Below, piece after piece: positions 24,234 to 32,860 of a stretch of DNA of 64,000 nucleotides (positions are counted from its first letter, which is position 1; every line of letters begins with the position of its first letter). The stretch spans positions 62,001 to 126,000 of the forward strand of contig NZ_JAQQFR010000013.1 in the NCBI RefSeq assembly GCF_046025915.1, read 5' to 3'. The DNA comes from Herbaspirillum rhizosphaerae_A. GTDB taxonomy: Bacteria > Pseudomonadota > Gammaproteobacteria > Burkholderiales > Burkholderiaceae_D. A program made the translations under genes and the position numbers. The notes under the pieces were generated by a model. That model was not told the origin of the DNA, ran no database searches, and saw only the letters and a list, made by a program, of their open reading frames with translations.

Positions 24234-25247
24234 CTATTTACCGTCCGGCGTGCGGCCGATTTCCTTGTAGATGGATTGGATCAAGTCCTTGCCGATACGG
24301 TCTTCCATCTCGCGGTGAACCTTGTATTGGATCTTTTTCCACTCGCTCTTTTCTTCCGGAGTCATGGTCAGGATTTTCATCTTGCCGGTTTTTTTGATGT
24401 CTTCCAGCGCGTCGTCGTTTTCCTTCTTCGAATTGCTGTTGAAATACTCGGTCGCGTCGATCACCGCCTTGTCCATGATCGGTTTGATGTCGGCCGGCAG
24501 CGCATCCCAGAAACGCTTGTTGGCGATGAACACGTAGCCGTGATAGCCGTGTTCAGAAATCGTCATGAATTTCTGCACCTCAAACAGCTTGGCGGTGCTG
24601 ACGATGGATGGTGGATTTTCCTGGCCGTCGACCACGCCGGTTTGCAGGCCCTGATAGATCTCCGACCACGGCATCACTTGCGGCAGTGCGCCGACGATAC
24701 GGGTGCGTGCGTCGATCACTTTGGATGACTGGATGCGGATCTTCATACCCTTGATATCGGCCGGCTTCACGATCGGCTTATTGGAAGTCCAGTCGAGAAA
24801 GCCGCTGTCCCACATTGCCAGGCCGGTCAGGCCTTTGCTGTCCAGCTTTTTGAGCAGGGCGTGGCCGATCGGGCCTTGCGTAACCTTTTGCGCCTGCGCC
24901 ATGTTGTCGAACAGGTAGGGCAGGTCGAATACTTCAAACTCCCGTACACCCATCGGGCCGAATTTCCCAAAGGTCGGCGCCAGCAATTGCACCGATCCCA
25001 TTTGCAGGGCTTCGAGTTCTTCCTTGTCCTTGTAGAGCTGGCTGTTCGGATAGACCTCGACCTTGACGCGGCCTGCGGTGCGTTCTTCGACGATCTTCTT
25101 GAAATATTCCGCTGTCTTGCCCTTGGAGGTATTGGTGGCGACGACGTGGCTGAATTTGATGACGATGGGTTGTTGCGCGGTTTGTGCTTGCGCGTTAAAA
25201 GCGAACGCTGCTGCGGCGGTCGCGACAATGGCTTTCCAGTATTGCAT
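24234..25247 (-). CDS. TRAP transporter substrate-binding protein, DctP family
   Basis: A 337-residue periplasmic protein starting at the ATG at 25247 with GGAGGAG-type ribosome site; the signal peptide ends in AFNAQAQ. The mature part starts PIVIKFSHVVATNTSKGK, and the carboxylate-binding Arg lies in IKGMKIRIQSS, both typical of DctP proteins, with PWSEIYQGLQTGVVDGQENP. It should deliver an organic acid to a TRAP membrane pair. No DctQ or DctM gene is next to it. It is 79 bases downstream of a tartrate/malate-type dehydrogenase on the same strand, so tartrate, malate or a related hydroxy-acid is the likely ligand. Confidence 0.88.
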   Translation of the reverse strand: MQYWKAIVATAAAAFAFNAQAQTAQQPIVIKFSHVVATNTSKGKTAEYFKKIVEERTAGRVKVEVYPNSQLYKDKEELEALQMGSVQLLAPTFGKFGPMGVREFEVFDLPYLFDNMAQAQKVTQGPIGHALLKKLDSKGLTGLAMWDSGFLDWTSNKPIVKPADIKGMKIRIQSSKVIDARTRIVGALPQVMPWSEIYQGLQTGVVDGQENPPSIVSTAKLFEVQKFMTISEHGYHGYVFIANKRFWDALPADIKPIMDKAVIDATEYFNSNSKKENDDALEDIKKTGKMKILTMTPEEKSEWKKIQYKVHREMEDRIGKDLIQSIYKEIGRTPDGK

Positions 25248-25326
25248 GGGGTGTCTCCTCCTGATGGTGATGCGGTCGCGCTTCTGAGGAACGCGATCCG
25301 CATCTGTTTGCTGCGTTCTGATCGGG

Positions 25327-26403
25327 TCAGATAGCGGCGGCGATGGCCTTGCCGACTGCTGTCGTATCGCCGGTGCCACCCAGGTCGGCAGTCTTCGGTC
25401 CTTCGACCAGCACTTTTTCGATGGCGGCAAGGATGGCGTCATGCGCTTGCTTGTATTGCGGTTTGCCGTTGCCGAGGAAGTCCAGCATCATCGCGCCCGA
25501 CCAGATCGTGGCGACCGGGTTGGCGATGTTTTTGCCGGCGATGTCGGGCGCCGAGCCGTGTACCGGTTCGAACAACGACGGCATCTTGCGGTCAGGATTG
25601 ATGTTGGCCGACGGCGCAATGCCGATGGTGCCGGCGCAGGCGGGGCCGAGGTCGGACAGGATGTCGCCGAACAGGTTGGGTGCCACCACCACGTCAAAGC
25701 GCTGCGGGTTCAGCACGAAGTGCGCGGTCAGGATATCGATGTGGTACTTGTCCCATTTGACGTCGCCGTAGTTCTTGCCCACGGCTTCGACGCGCTCGTC
25801 CCAGTAAGGCATGGTGATGGCGATGCCGTTGGATTTGGTGGCGGAAGTGAGATGTTTCTTCGGACGGCTTTGCGCCAGGTCGAAGGCGTATTTCAGAATG
25901 CGGTCGACGCCGTGACGGGTAAAGACTGACTCCTGGATCACGACTTCGCGGTCGGTGCCTTCATACATGCGGCCGCCGATGGACGAATATTCACCCTCGG
26001 TGTTTTCGCGCACCACGTAGAAATCGATGTCGCCGGGTTTGCGGCCGGCCAGCGGGCAGGGCACGCCGGGCATCAGGCGCACCGGGCGCAAGTTGACGTA
26101 GAGGTCAAAGTCGCGGCGGAACTTCAGCAGCGAACCCCACAGCGAGACGTGATCAGGCACCGTGGCAGGCCAGCCGACCGCGCCGAAGAAGATTGCTTCG
26201 AATCCCTTCAACTGATCGAACCAGTCGTCCGGCATCATCTTGCCGTGCTGGGCGTAGTAGCCGCAATGCGCCCAGTCGAAATGGGTGTACTCGATCTCGA
26301 TGCCGAATTTCTTTGCTGCCGCGTCGACCGCGCGCAAGCCCTCGGGGATGACTTCCTGGCCGATGCCGTCGCCGGCGATGACAGCTACTTTATGTTTGGT
26401 CAC
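25327..26403 (-). CDS. Tartrate dehydrogenase / D-malate dehydrogenase family (TtuC/DmlA-like)
   Basis: A 358-residue NAD-dependent beta-decarboxylating dehydrogenase of the isopropylmalate/isocitrate family. VAVIAGDGIGQEVIPEG starts the fold; RPVRLMPGVPCPL, VVRENTEGEYSSIGG, the Tyr in the VRENTEGEYS block and the metal-binding Asp in DILSDLG are visible. The sequence follows the tartrate dehydrogenase/decarboxylase and D-malate dehydrogenase subgroup rather than LeuB. The start is GTG at 26403 with AAGGAGA upstream. It is first in an operon with the DctP-type binding protein and is divergent from a LysR regulator, the usual plan for DmlR- or TtuA-type control. D-malate versus tartrate is not resolved. 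Confidence 0.87.
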   Translation of the reverse strand: MTKHKVAVIAGDGIGQEVIPEGLRAVDAAAKKFGIEIEYTHFDWAHCGYYAQHGKMMPDDWFDQLKGFEAIFFGAVGWPATVPDHVSLWGSLLKFRRDFDLYVNLRPVRLMPGVPCPLAGRKPGDIDFYVVRENTEGEYSSIGGRMYEGTDREVVIQESVFTRHGVDRILKYAFDLAQSRPKKHLTSATKSNGIAITMPYWDERVEAVGKNYGDVKWDKYHIDILTAHFVLNPQRFDVVVAPNLFGDILSDLGPACAGTIGIAPSANINPDRKMPSLFEPVHGSAPDIAGKNIANPVATIWSGAMMLDFLGNGKPQYKQAHDAILAAIEKVLVEGPKTADLGGTGDTTAVGKAIAAAI

Positions 26404-26466
26404 GGTGCTTTCTCCTTTAAAAACCGAACGGAAATCATAAACGCTAATGCTTGCTCGTCAGCTCGC

Positions 26467-26507
26467 TATAATTCACGAATCGGTTACTTCATAAAACACG
26501 AATCGTG
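26467..26507 (+). promoter_or_regulatory. LysR-gene promoter with operator-like repeats
   Basis: A perfect TATAAT (26467-26472) stands 32 bases before the LysR GTG start. Two copies of CACGAATCG follow (26474-26482 and 26497-26505). The second copy extends to the perfect palindrome CACGA-A-TCGTG (26497-26507), which contains the GTG start codon itself. This suggests an autoregulatory LysR site covering the transcription start and the initiation codon. A -35 box is not clear. Confidence 0.55.
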
Positions 26508-27419
26508 AACAATCAATCTGCTGCCGCGCCCTTGCTGGAAGACCTGCGCCTGTTCTGTACCGTGGCGCGCAAGAACAGTTTTGCCGAATCCGCCAAGGAG
26601 CTGGGTGCCTCACCCGCCTACATCAGCAAGCGTATTGCCTTGCTGGAGGCGGCATTGGGCGTGCGGCTGTTTCATCGCACCACGCGCAGCGTCGTCATGA
26701 CGGAAGAAGGCAGTAATGTGCACGACTGGGCGCGGCGCATCCTTGACGATGTCGATCAGATGATTGAAACCGTCAGCACCGCCAAACGCGTACCACGGGG
26801 TTTGCTCAAGATCAGCACGAGTTTTGCTCTGGGGCGCAAATATGTGTCGCCGCTGATTTCAGCATTTGCGCGGTTGCATCCCAGCCTGCGTATTCAGCTG
26901 GAGCTGTTTGACCGTCAGGTCGATATGATTAATGAGGGATTCGATCTCGATATCCGCGTCGGGCCGGTGCATGAGCCGCATCTGTTCGCCAAGCGCATCA
27001 TCACCAGCCAGCGGGTGCTATGCGCCAGTCCCGATTATCTGCAACGTCACGGCGTACCGCAGACTTTATCCGAGCTGACGCAACACCAATGTCTGGTGAT
27101 TCGAGAGCGTAATCAGTCGTTCGGGATCTGGCGCATGATGGGGCCGAAGGGGGCGGAGACCGTCAAGGTTGCCGGCGGTCTTGCTTCAAACCACGGCGAG
27201 ATCATTCATCAATGGGCGGTCGATGGGCATGGCATCATCTTGCGCTCGATCTGGGATGTCGCCGCCAGTCTCAAGGACGGCACGTTGGTGCGCGTGTTAC
27301 CGGGGTATTTTCAGGAGGCTGATCTGTGTGCGGTCTATCCGCTGCAGTTGAAGAATTCCGCCAAGGTGCGGGAGTGCGTGCGCTTCTTGCAGAAGCATCT
27401 CAACGTGCAGGCACGCTGA
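26505..27419 (+). CDS. LysR-family transcriptional regulator (DmlR/TtuA-like)
   Basis: A 304-residue LysR protein. The winged helix is at the N-terminus (LRLFCTVARKNSFAESAKELGASPAYISKRIALLEAALG, in parts), followed by the ligand-binding domain with two periplasmic-binding-protein-like lobes. It starts with GTG at 26505. It is divergent from the tartrate/malate-type dehydrogenase, which it very likely activates in response to the hydroxy-acid substrate. A palindrome overlapping its own start codon suggests autorepression. The regulator class is secure; the effector is inferred. Confidence 0.88.
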   Translation: MNNQSAAAPLLEDLRLFCTVARKNSFAESAKELGASPAYISKRIALLEAALGVRLFHRTTRSVVMTEEGSNVHDWARRILDDVDQMIETVSTAKRVPRGLLKISTSFALGRKYVSPLISAFARLHPSLRIQLELFDRQVDMINEGFDLDIRVGPVHEPHLFAKRIITSQRVLCASPDYLQRHGVPQTLSELTQHQCLVIRERNQSFGIWRMMGPKGAETVKVAGGLASNHGEIIHQWAVDGHGIILRSIWDVAASLKDGTLVRVLPGYFQEADLCAVYPLQLKNSAKVRECVRFLQKHLNVQAR

Positions 27420-27435
27420 GCCGCTTTCCAAAACC

Positions 27436-28503
27436 TTAGCCGAAGGCTTCCTGCAAACTTTGTATCTTGCCGGTGTCGGAGCCGTCGTAACCCGCCAGAT
27501 CGTCGACCACACTGCGGAATGTCGGCGACTGCAGAATATTGACCACTGCCTGCACCAGCGGATCGTTAAGCGATGCCGTCGGCAGGGCGAAGAAATACCG
27601 CTCTCGCACCAGTGGGATGAAGTCCAGTCCAAAGCGCTGCGATGCCGTCTGCACGCCGAAGCCGACATCGGCCATGCCGCTGGCGATGAAGGCGGCTACC
27701 GCCGAGTGCGTGAACTCGGTGTTTTCAAAGCCATTGATCTTCTTGTGCGAGATGCCTTGCCCGGCCAGCATCAGCTCCAGCAGGGTGCGCGTGCCGGAGC
27801 CGGCTTCGCGATTGACGAAGCGCAGATCGCTGCGGATCAGATCCGGCAAATCCAGAATTTGCTTGGGATTGCCGGGCGCAACGAAGAGCCCCTGATTGCG
27901 CACCGCCAGATGGATCAGGCAATCGCTGCGTTTGTTGAGCCATTTGGCGTACATGGCGATGGCCGGTTTTTCGAATTCTCCCAGCGGTACGTGGAAGCCG
28001 GCCAGATCGCATTCCTGCCGCGACAAGGCTGCGACGGCATCGGTGCTGTGGCGATAGCGTACTTCCACCGGCAGTTTGGCCTGGTTGAACTGATTGAGCA
28101 GGGCGGCGACGGCGAAGCCATGGCTGGCGTTCAGGCGTACCGTCTTGGATTTGCCTTCGACGGTTTTGCCCAATTCAATTTCCAATTCAGAGGCCAGGCT
28201 GTCCAGTGTCGGCGACAGCCGCGCGCTGACCATGCGGTCGGCCCACAGCAATTTGCTGGCAAATGGTGTCAGTGTAGTGCCGCGGCCACGTCCGCTTTCA
28301 ATCAGGCTGTGCCCAAATAACTGCTCGGAAGTGCGCAGCAGACCCCACGCGTGCCGATAGGAGTGGCGTAACTGTTCCGCGCCCTTGGCAATGGATCCGG
28401 TCTGTTGAATCGCCGTTAACAGATTCAGCAAATCGGTGGTATCGAGGGGTGTTTCTTCACCGTGGGCGATTTCCCAGTGAGGTTTGATGCGGACTTTATA
28501 CAT
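27436..28503 (-). CDS. ModE-like regulator with substrate-binding domain, formate operon neighbour
   Basis: A 355-residue protein beginning at the ATG at 28503. The first ~110 residues form a ModE/LysR-like winged helix (LLNLLTAIQQTGSIAKGAEQLRHSYRHAWGLLR), while the rest is a periplasmic-binding-protein-like domain (REAGSGTRTLLELML, AAFIASGMADVGFGVQ) as found in molybdate- or pterin-type sensors. No ModE TOBE domain is evident. It is divergent from the OFA transporter and formate dehydrogenase genes, whose product needs molybdenum or tungsten cofactor. Control of this locus by formate or by molybdate is therefore the natural guess. Confidence 0.8.
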   Translation of the reverse strand: MYKVRIKPHWEIAHGEETPLDTTDLLNLLTAIQQTGSIAKGAEQLRHSYRHAWGLLRTSEQLFGHSLIESGRGRGTTLTPFASKLLWADRMVSARLSPTLDSLASELEIELGKTVEGKSKTVRLNASHGFAVAALLNQFNQAKLPVEVRYRHSTDAVAALSRQECDLAGFHVPLGEFEKPAIAMYAKWLNKRSDCLIHLAVRNQGLFVAPGNPKQILDLPDLIRSDLRFVNREAGSGTRTLLELMLAGQGISHKKINGFENTEFTHSAVAAFIASGMADVGFGVQTASQRFGLDFIPLVRERYFFALPTASLNDPLVQAVVNILQSPTFRSVVDDLAGYDGSDTGKIQSLQEAFG

Positions 28504-28515
28504 GTTAAATATGAA

Positions 28516-28610
28516 ATAAATAGCATATTGAGGGCGACGTATTTCAATGATACCTTCGCGGTAGCACGCGTAGTACATAAAAACTATAGGTAATTATTTG
28601 CATAAATAGC
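28516..28610. promoter_or_regulatory. Repeated operator-like motif ATAAATAGC between regulator and transporter
   Basis: The divergent intergenic region has two exact copies of ATAAATAGC, at 28516-28524 and 28602-28610. The first lies within a 6-bp inverted repeat AATATG/CATATT (28508-28513 and 28524-28529) just ahead of the regulator start. The second stands ahead of a TATAAT (28630-28635) and the transporter gene. This fits one regulator acting on both divergent promoters. Confidence 0.45.
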
Positions 28611-28667
28611 CGAATTCCTTCGACTTGCATATAATTGCCGCCCCACAACATCAAAGAGGAGGGAATA

Positions 28668-30311
28668 ATGGCCTTCGATTTCCTGCAAAAGGAACACACC
28701 ATAGCCAAGCCTGGCTTCAACCGCTGGCTGGTTCCACCTGCCGCATTGGCAATTCACCTGTGTATCGGCATGGCCTACGGCTTTTCCGTCTTCTGGCTGC
28801 CCTTGTCCAGGTCGCTCGGTATTAAAGAGTCGATCGCCTGTGCACCGGGCAGCAGCTTTTTCGATCAAGTGTTCTCCACCACCTGCGACTGGAAGATTTC
28901 CATGCTGGGCTGGATGTACACCATGTTCTTCGTTCTGCTCGGCGTTTCCGCTGCAATCTGGGGCGGCTGGCTCGAGCGCGCAGGCCCGCGCAAGGCTGGC
29001 GTCGTCTCGGCATTGTGCTGGTGCGGCGGTTTGCTGATTTCCGCATTTGGGGTCTATACCCATCAGATCTGGCTCATGTGGCTGGGGTCGGGGGTTATCG
29101 GCGGTGTGGGGCTCGGTCTTGGCTACATTTCGCCGGTGTCGACACTGATCAAATGGTTCCCGGACCGTCGCGGTATGGCGACTGGTATGGCGATCATGGG
29201 CTTCGGTGGCGGCGCACTGGTCGGTAGCCCGCTGGCCGACAAGCTGATGAAGCATTTCGCTACCCCGACATCGGTCGGCGTGTGGGAAACCTTCGTCGTA
29301 ATGGCAGTCATCTATTTCATCTTCATGATGGCCGGTGCACTGGGCTACCGTGTTCCGCCTAGCGGCTGGAAGCCATCCGGCTGGACGCCTCCGACAACCA
29401 CCAATAGCACCATGATCACGCAAAACCATGTGCACGTAACCAAGGTCTGGGGCATTCCTCAGTTCTGGCTGGTATGGCTGGTGCTGTGTCTGAACGTGTC
29501 GGCTGGTATCGGCGTGATCGGCATCTCATCGCCAATGCTGCAAGAAGTGTTCGGCGGCCACCTGCTGGGCGTCAACGTTGGCTTCAGCGATCTGTCGCTT
29601 GAGCAAAAGGCAGCGATTGCGGCGATTGCAGCGGGCTTTACCGGTCTGATCAGTTTGTTCAACATCGGTGGTCGCTTTGTCTGGGCTTCGTGCTCCGACT
29701 TCTTCGGCCGCAAGATGACTTACGTGATCTTCTTCGTACTAGGCTTCATCCTGTACGTCAGCCTGCCATGGTCGGCCAAAGCCGGCAGCATTGCGCTCTT
29801 CGTCGGAGCAGTGTGCGTGATTTTGTCAATGTATGGCGGTGGATTTTCGACGGTGCCTGCTTACCTGGCGGACTTGTTCGGTACGCAAATGGTTGGTGCG
29901 ATCCACGGTCGTCTGCTGACTGCATGGGCAACCGCCGGTATCCTCGGCCCCGTCGTTGTGAACTACATGCGGGAGTATCAGTTGTCGCTGGGCATGCCGC
30001 GCGATCAGGTTTACAACACCACGATGTATATCCTGGCAGGCATGCTGGTGCTGGGTCTGATCTGCAACTTGCTGATCCGTCCTGTCGCTGCGAAGCATTT
30101 CATGACACCGGAAGAACTGGCCCGTGAAAAGCAACTGGCGCACGAGAAATCGTCGTCCGACAGCACTGCTACGATGTCCGACGCAGAACTGTCGCAAGTC
30201 GGTCGCGGTGGCAATCCTGCGCTGATCGGCGCTGCATGGCTGGCAGTTGGTATCCCGCTGGTGTGGGGCATCGCCCTGACGCTGCAAAAGACTGCGGTGT
30301 TGTTCAAGTAA
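28668..30311 (+). CDS. OFA-family MFS transporter (oxalate/formate antiporter-like)
   Basis: A 547-residue protein with 12 hydrophobic helices, starting at the ATG at 28668 after an AGAGGAGGG ribosome site. It follows the oxalate/formate antiporter family pattern: WLVPPAALAIHLCIGMAYGFSVF in the first helix, the GGVGLGLGYISPVSTLIKWFPDRRG loop region (shown in parts), and an MFS middle loop. Its position directly before formate dehydrogenase genes suggests it imports formate or exchanges it with another carboxylate. No oxalyl-CoA decarboxylase or formyl-CoA transferase is in the window. The C-terminal tail carries a Ser-rich stretch (EKSSSDSTATMSD). Confidence 0.87.
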   Translation: MAFDFLQKEHTIAKPGFNRWLVPPAALAIHLCIGMAYGFSVFWLPLSRSLGIKESIACAPGSSFFDQVFSTTCDWKISMLGWMYTMFFVLLGVSAAIWGGWLERAGPRKAGVVSALCWCGGLLISAFGVYTHQIWLMWLGSGVIGGVGLGLGYISPVSTLIKWFPDRRGMATGMAIMGFGGGALVGSPLADKLMKHFATPTSVGVWETFVVMAVIYFIFMMAGALGYRVPPSGWKPSGWTPPTTTNSTMITQNHVHVTKVWGIPQFWLVWLVLCLNVSAGIGVIGISSPMLQEVFGGHLLGVNVGFSDLSLEQKAAIAAIAAGFTGLISLFNIGGRFVWASCSDFFGRKMTYVIFFVLGFILYVSLPWSAKAGSIALFVGAVCVILSMYGGGFSTVPAYLADLFGTQMVGAIHGRLLTAWATAGILGPVVVNYMREYQLSLGMPRDQVYNTTMYILAGMLVLGLICNLLIRPVAAKHFMTPEELAREKQLAHEKSSSDSTATMSDAELSQVGRGGNPALIGAAWLAVGIPLVWGIALTLQKTAVLFK

Positions 30312-30424
30312 TTTAGTGTTGCTGTAAAAGTAGTAAGGCTGTCGCGAGCGCTACAACTCGCGGCAGCCGGTTTCACCAGAAGTGTTCTGTACCAACCCGA
30401 TGTATTTCGATAGGCAGGGAGAAC

Positions 30425-30703
30425 ATGAAATCGCTAGCTCACTCATCGATCAGACAGCGTGCCGCAATGCTCTTCAGCACAGCGCCTGCACCTCTGATGG
30501 TTTGCCTTATCTCTGCCGCTGCAGTCCTTGCAGTCGCGGTCTGCAGTATTTTCTTCCCCCGATTTTTGAACTTTGCCATGCCGTTTGCGCAGGCAGGGAT
30601 CGTCGTATTCGTCGCTGCCGGTTTGTTGTCGGCAGTGCGTAAAAAAGCAATGCAAAAACAGAGTCTGCGCGTCGTTCCAATCCGGATCCGGCGGCGAGAC
30701 TAA
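30425..30703 (+). CDS. Small two-helix membrane protein between transporter and fdsG
   Basis: A 92-residue protein with two hydrophobic segments (PLMVCLISAAAVLAVAVCSIFF and a second one around PFAQAGIVVFVAAGLLS) and a strongly basic C-terminus ending RRRD. AGGGAG lies a few bases before the ATG. It is on the same strand as the flanking transporter and fdsG, so it is probably part of the formate operon. I do not recognise the family. It may assist the transporter or anchor the dehydrogenase to the membrane, but nothing in it shows this. Confidence 0.6.
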   Translation: MKSLAHSSIRQRAAMLFSTAPAPLMVCLISAAAVLAVAVCSIFFPRFLNFAMPFAQAGIVVFVAAGLLSAVRKKAMQKQSLRVVPIRIRRRD

Positions 30704-30776
30704 ACACGTATTTTCACGGTCCGGGAAATAAAACAACAAACCGGTGCCATTCAGCCGTTCAGCAGGAGACGAAACA

Positions 30777-31256
30777 ATGAACAGAGAACAGCCTTTCGAC
30801 GTCGGCGCAGTCAGGGATGTGATTGCCGCGCGCCGTCATATGCCCGGCGCGATGTTGCCCATCCTTCACGGGATTCAGGATGTGATTGGCTTCGTGCCGG
30901 CGGATGCCGTGCCGATGATCGCCGACGCCCTGAACGTATCGCGCGCGGAAGTACACGGCGTGATCTCCTTCTACCATCACTTCCGCCAGCAACCCGCCGG
31001 CAAGCATGTGATTCAGGTCTGCCGTGCCGAAGCCTGTCAGTCGGTCGGCTCGGAAGCATTGGCCAGGGACGCTGAGAAATTGCTCGGCTGTGCTTTTCAT
31101 GAAACCACGCCCGACGGTCAGTTCACGCTTGAACCGGTCTATTGCCTCGGCCTGTGCGCCTGCGGCCCGAATGTTGTGGTCGATGGTGAGCTGCACGCAC
31201 GCGTCGGCACCGACAAGCTGAATCGCCTGCTGCAAGCCAAGCGAGGTGCGCCATGA
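30777..31256 (+). CDS. fdsG: NAD-dependent formate dehydrogenase gamma subunit FdsG
   Basis: A 159-residue NuoE-like protein. The cysteines of a [2Fe-2S] thioredoxin-like centre are seen in QVCRAEACQSVG and YCLGLCACGPN. In FdsGBA-type soluble formate dehydrogenases this subunit passes electrons together with FdsB to NAD. The start ATG at 30777 follows an AGGAGAC site; a longer frame begins at 30744 without support. Its stop overlaps the fdsB start as ATGA, showing tight coupling. Confidence 0.93.
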   Translation: MNREQPFDVGAVRDVIAARRHMPGAMLPILHGIQDVIGFVPADAVPMIADALNVSRAEVHGVISFYHHFRQQPAGKHVIQVCRAEACQSVGSEALARDAEKLLGCAFHETTPDGQFTLEPVYCLGLCACGPNVVVDGELHARVGTDKLNRLLQAKRGAP

Positions 31257-32803
31257 GCATCACCGTGTATGTTCCACGCGACTCAGCGGCCATTGCGCTG
31301 GGCGCCAATGATGTCGCTGTCGCGATCTCCCGTGAAGCAGAAAAGCGCGGTGTCGAGATCAGCATCGTGCGCAACGGATCGCGCGGCATGTTCTGGCTGG
31401 AACCCATGGTTGAGGTTGCGACCCCACAAGGCCGCGTCGCTTACGGCCCGGTTGATCCTGCCGATGTGGCGGGTTTGTTCGACGCCGGTTTTCTGCAGGG
31501 CGGGGCACATGCATTGCAACATGGCTTGACGGAAGACATTCCTTATCTGAAAGATCAGGAGCGCCTGACCTTTGCTCGCGTCGGCATCACCGATCCATTA
31601 TCGCTAAGCGACTATCTGGCGCATGAAGGCTATGCAGGGCTGCAACGCGCGATCGGCATGAGCAGCGAAGCCATCGTGCAGGAAGTCCTTGATTCCGGTC
31701 TGCGCGGACGCGGTGGTGCGGCGTTCCCAACCGGTATCAAATGGAAGACGGTGGCCAATGCACAGGCAGCGCAGAAGTACATCGTCTGCAATGCCGACGA
31801 AGGCGACTCTGGCACCTTCTCCGACCGCATGGTGATGGAAGACGATCCTTTCGTCCTGATCGAGGGCATGACGATTGCCGGTCTGGCCGTCGGCGCGACG
31901 CAGGGTTATATCTACGTGCGTTCTGAATATCCTCACGCCATTGCCGCGCTCAACGAAGCGATCGCAACAGCCAGCCAGAATGGCTATCTGGGCGACAACA
32001 TCCTCGGCTCGGGCAAGACCTTCCGTCTGGAAGTACGTATGGGGGCCGGCGCGTATATCTGCGGTGAAGAAACCGCCTTGCTGGAAAGCCTGGAGGGCAA
32101 GCGCGGTGTAGTGCGCGCCAAGCCGCCGCTGCCTGCGCTGGAAGGTTTGTTCGGCAAGCCGACCGTGATCAACAACGTCATCTCGCTGGCAACGGTGCCT
32201 ATCGTGCTGGCGCGCGGTGCAGCGTTCTACAAGAACTATGGCGTCGGCCGTTCGCACGGTACCTTACCGTTTCAACTGGCGGGCAATGTCAAACATGGCG
32301 GTCTGGTCGAGAAAGCGTTCGGCCTGAGTCTGCGCCAGCTGCTGGAAGACTTCGGCGGCGGCACCCTCAGCGGCCGTCCGATTCGCGCGGTGCAGGTGGG
32401 CGGTCCGTTGGGCGCCTACATGCCGCAGCAGCAGCTCGATACGCCGCTCGACTACGAAGCCTTTGCGGCCATCGGTGCCATGGTGGGTCACGGCGGCATG
32501 GTGGTGTTCGACGACAGCGTCGACATGGCGCAGCAAGCGCGTTATGCGATGGAGTTTTGCGCCATCGAATCCTGCGGCAAATGCACGCCATGCCGCATCG
32601 GTTCCACACGCGGTGTCGAGGTGATCGACAAGATCATCTCCAACGACAATCGTCCGCAGCAAGTGCATCTGCTGCGAGATCTGTGCGACACCATGCTCAA
32701 CGGTTCGCTGTGCGCCATGGGCGGCTTGACGCCGTATCCGGTGCTGTCGGCACTGAACCATTTTCCCGAAGACTTTGGTTCACCGGCTGAAAAAGCCGCT
32801 TGA
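31253..32803 (+). CDS. fdsB: NAD-dependent formate dehydrogenase beta subunit FdsB
   Basis: A 516-residue NuoF-like flavoprotein. The FMN/NADH region GLRGRGGAAFPTGIKWK and the [4Fe-4S] motif ESCGKCTPCRIGSTRG are intact. The N-terminal ~120 residues form the thioredoxin-like domain typical of FdsB and HoxF-like proteins. It transfers electrons from the iron-sulfur chain of FdsA/FdsG to NAD in the cytoplasm. The gene lies between fdsG and fdsA, 57 bases before the latter. Confidence 0.94.
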   Translation: MSITVYVPRDSAAIALGANDVAVAISREAEKRGVEISIVRNGSRGMFWLEPMVEVATPQGRVAYGPVDPADVAGLFDAGFLQGGAHALQHGLTEDIPYLKDQERLTFARVGITDPLSLSDYLAHEGYAGLQRAIGMSSEAIVQEVLDSGLRGRGGAAFPTGIKWKTVANAQAAQKYIVCNADEGDSGTFSDRMVMEDDPFVLIEGMTIAGLAVGATQGYIYVRSEYPHAIAALNEAIATASQNGYLGDNILGSGKTFRLEVRMGAGAYICGEETALLESLEGKRGVVRAKPPLPALEGLFGKPTVINNVISLATVPIVLARGAAFYKNYGVGRSHGTLPFQLAGNVKHGGLVEKAFGLSLRQLLEDFGGGTLSGRPIRAVQVGGPLGAYMPQQQLDTPLDYEAFAAIGAMVGHGGMVVFDDSVDMAQQARYAMEFCAIESCGKCTPCRIGSTRGVEVIDKIISNDNRPQQVHLLRDLCDTMLNGSLCAMGGLTPYPVLSALNHFPEDFGSPAEKAA

Positions 32804-32860
32804 ACACGTAGAGCCATTTATCTAGCTATCCAGCCACGAATTTAGCAAGGAGTTGTTGTC

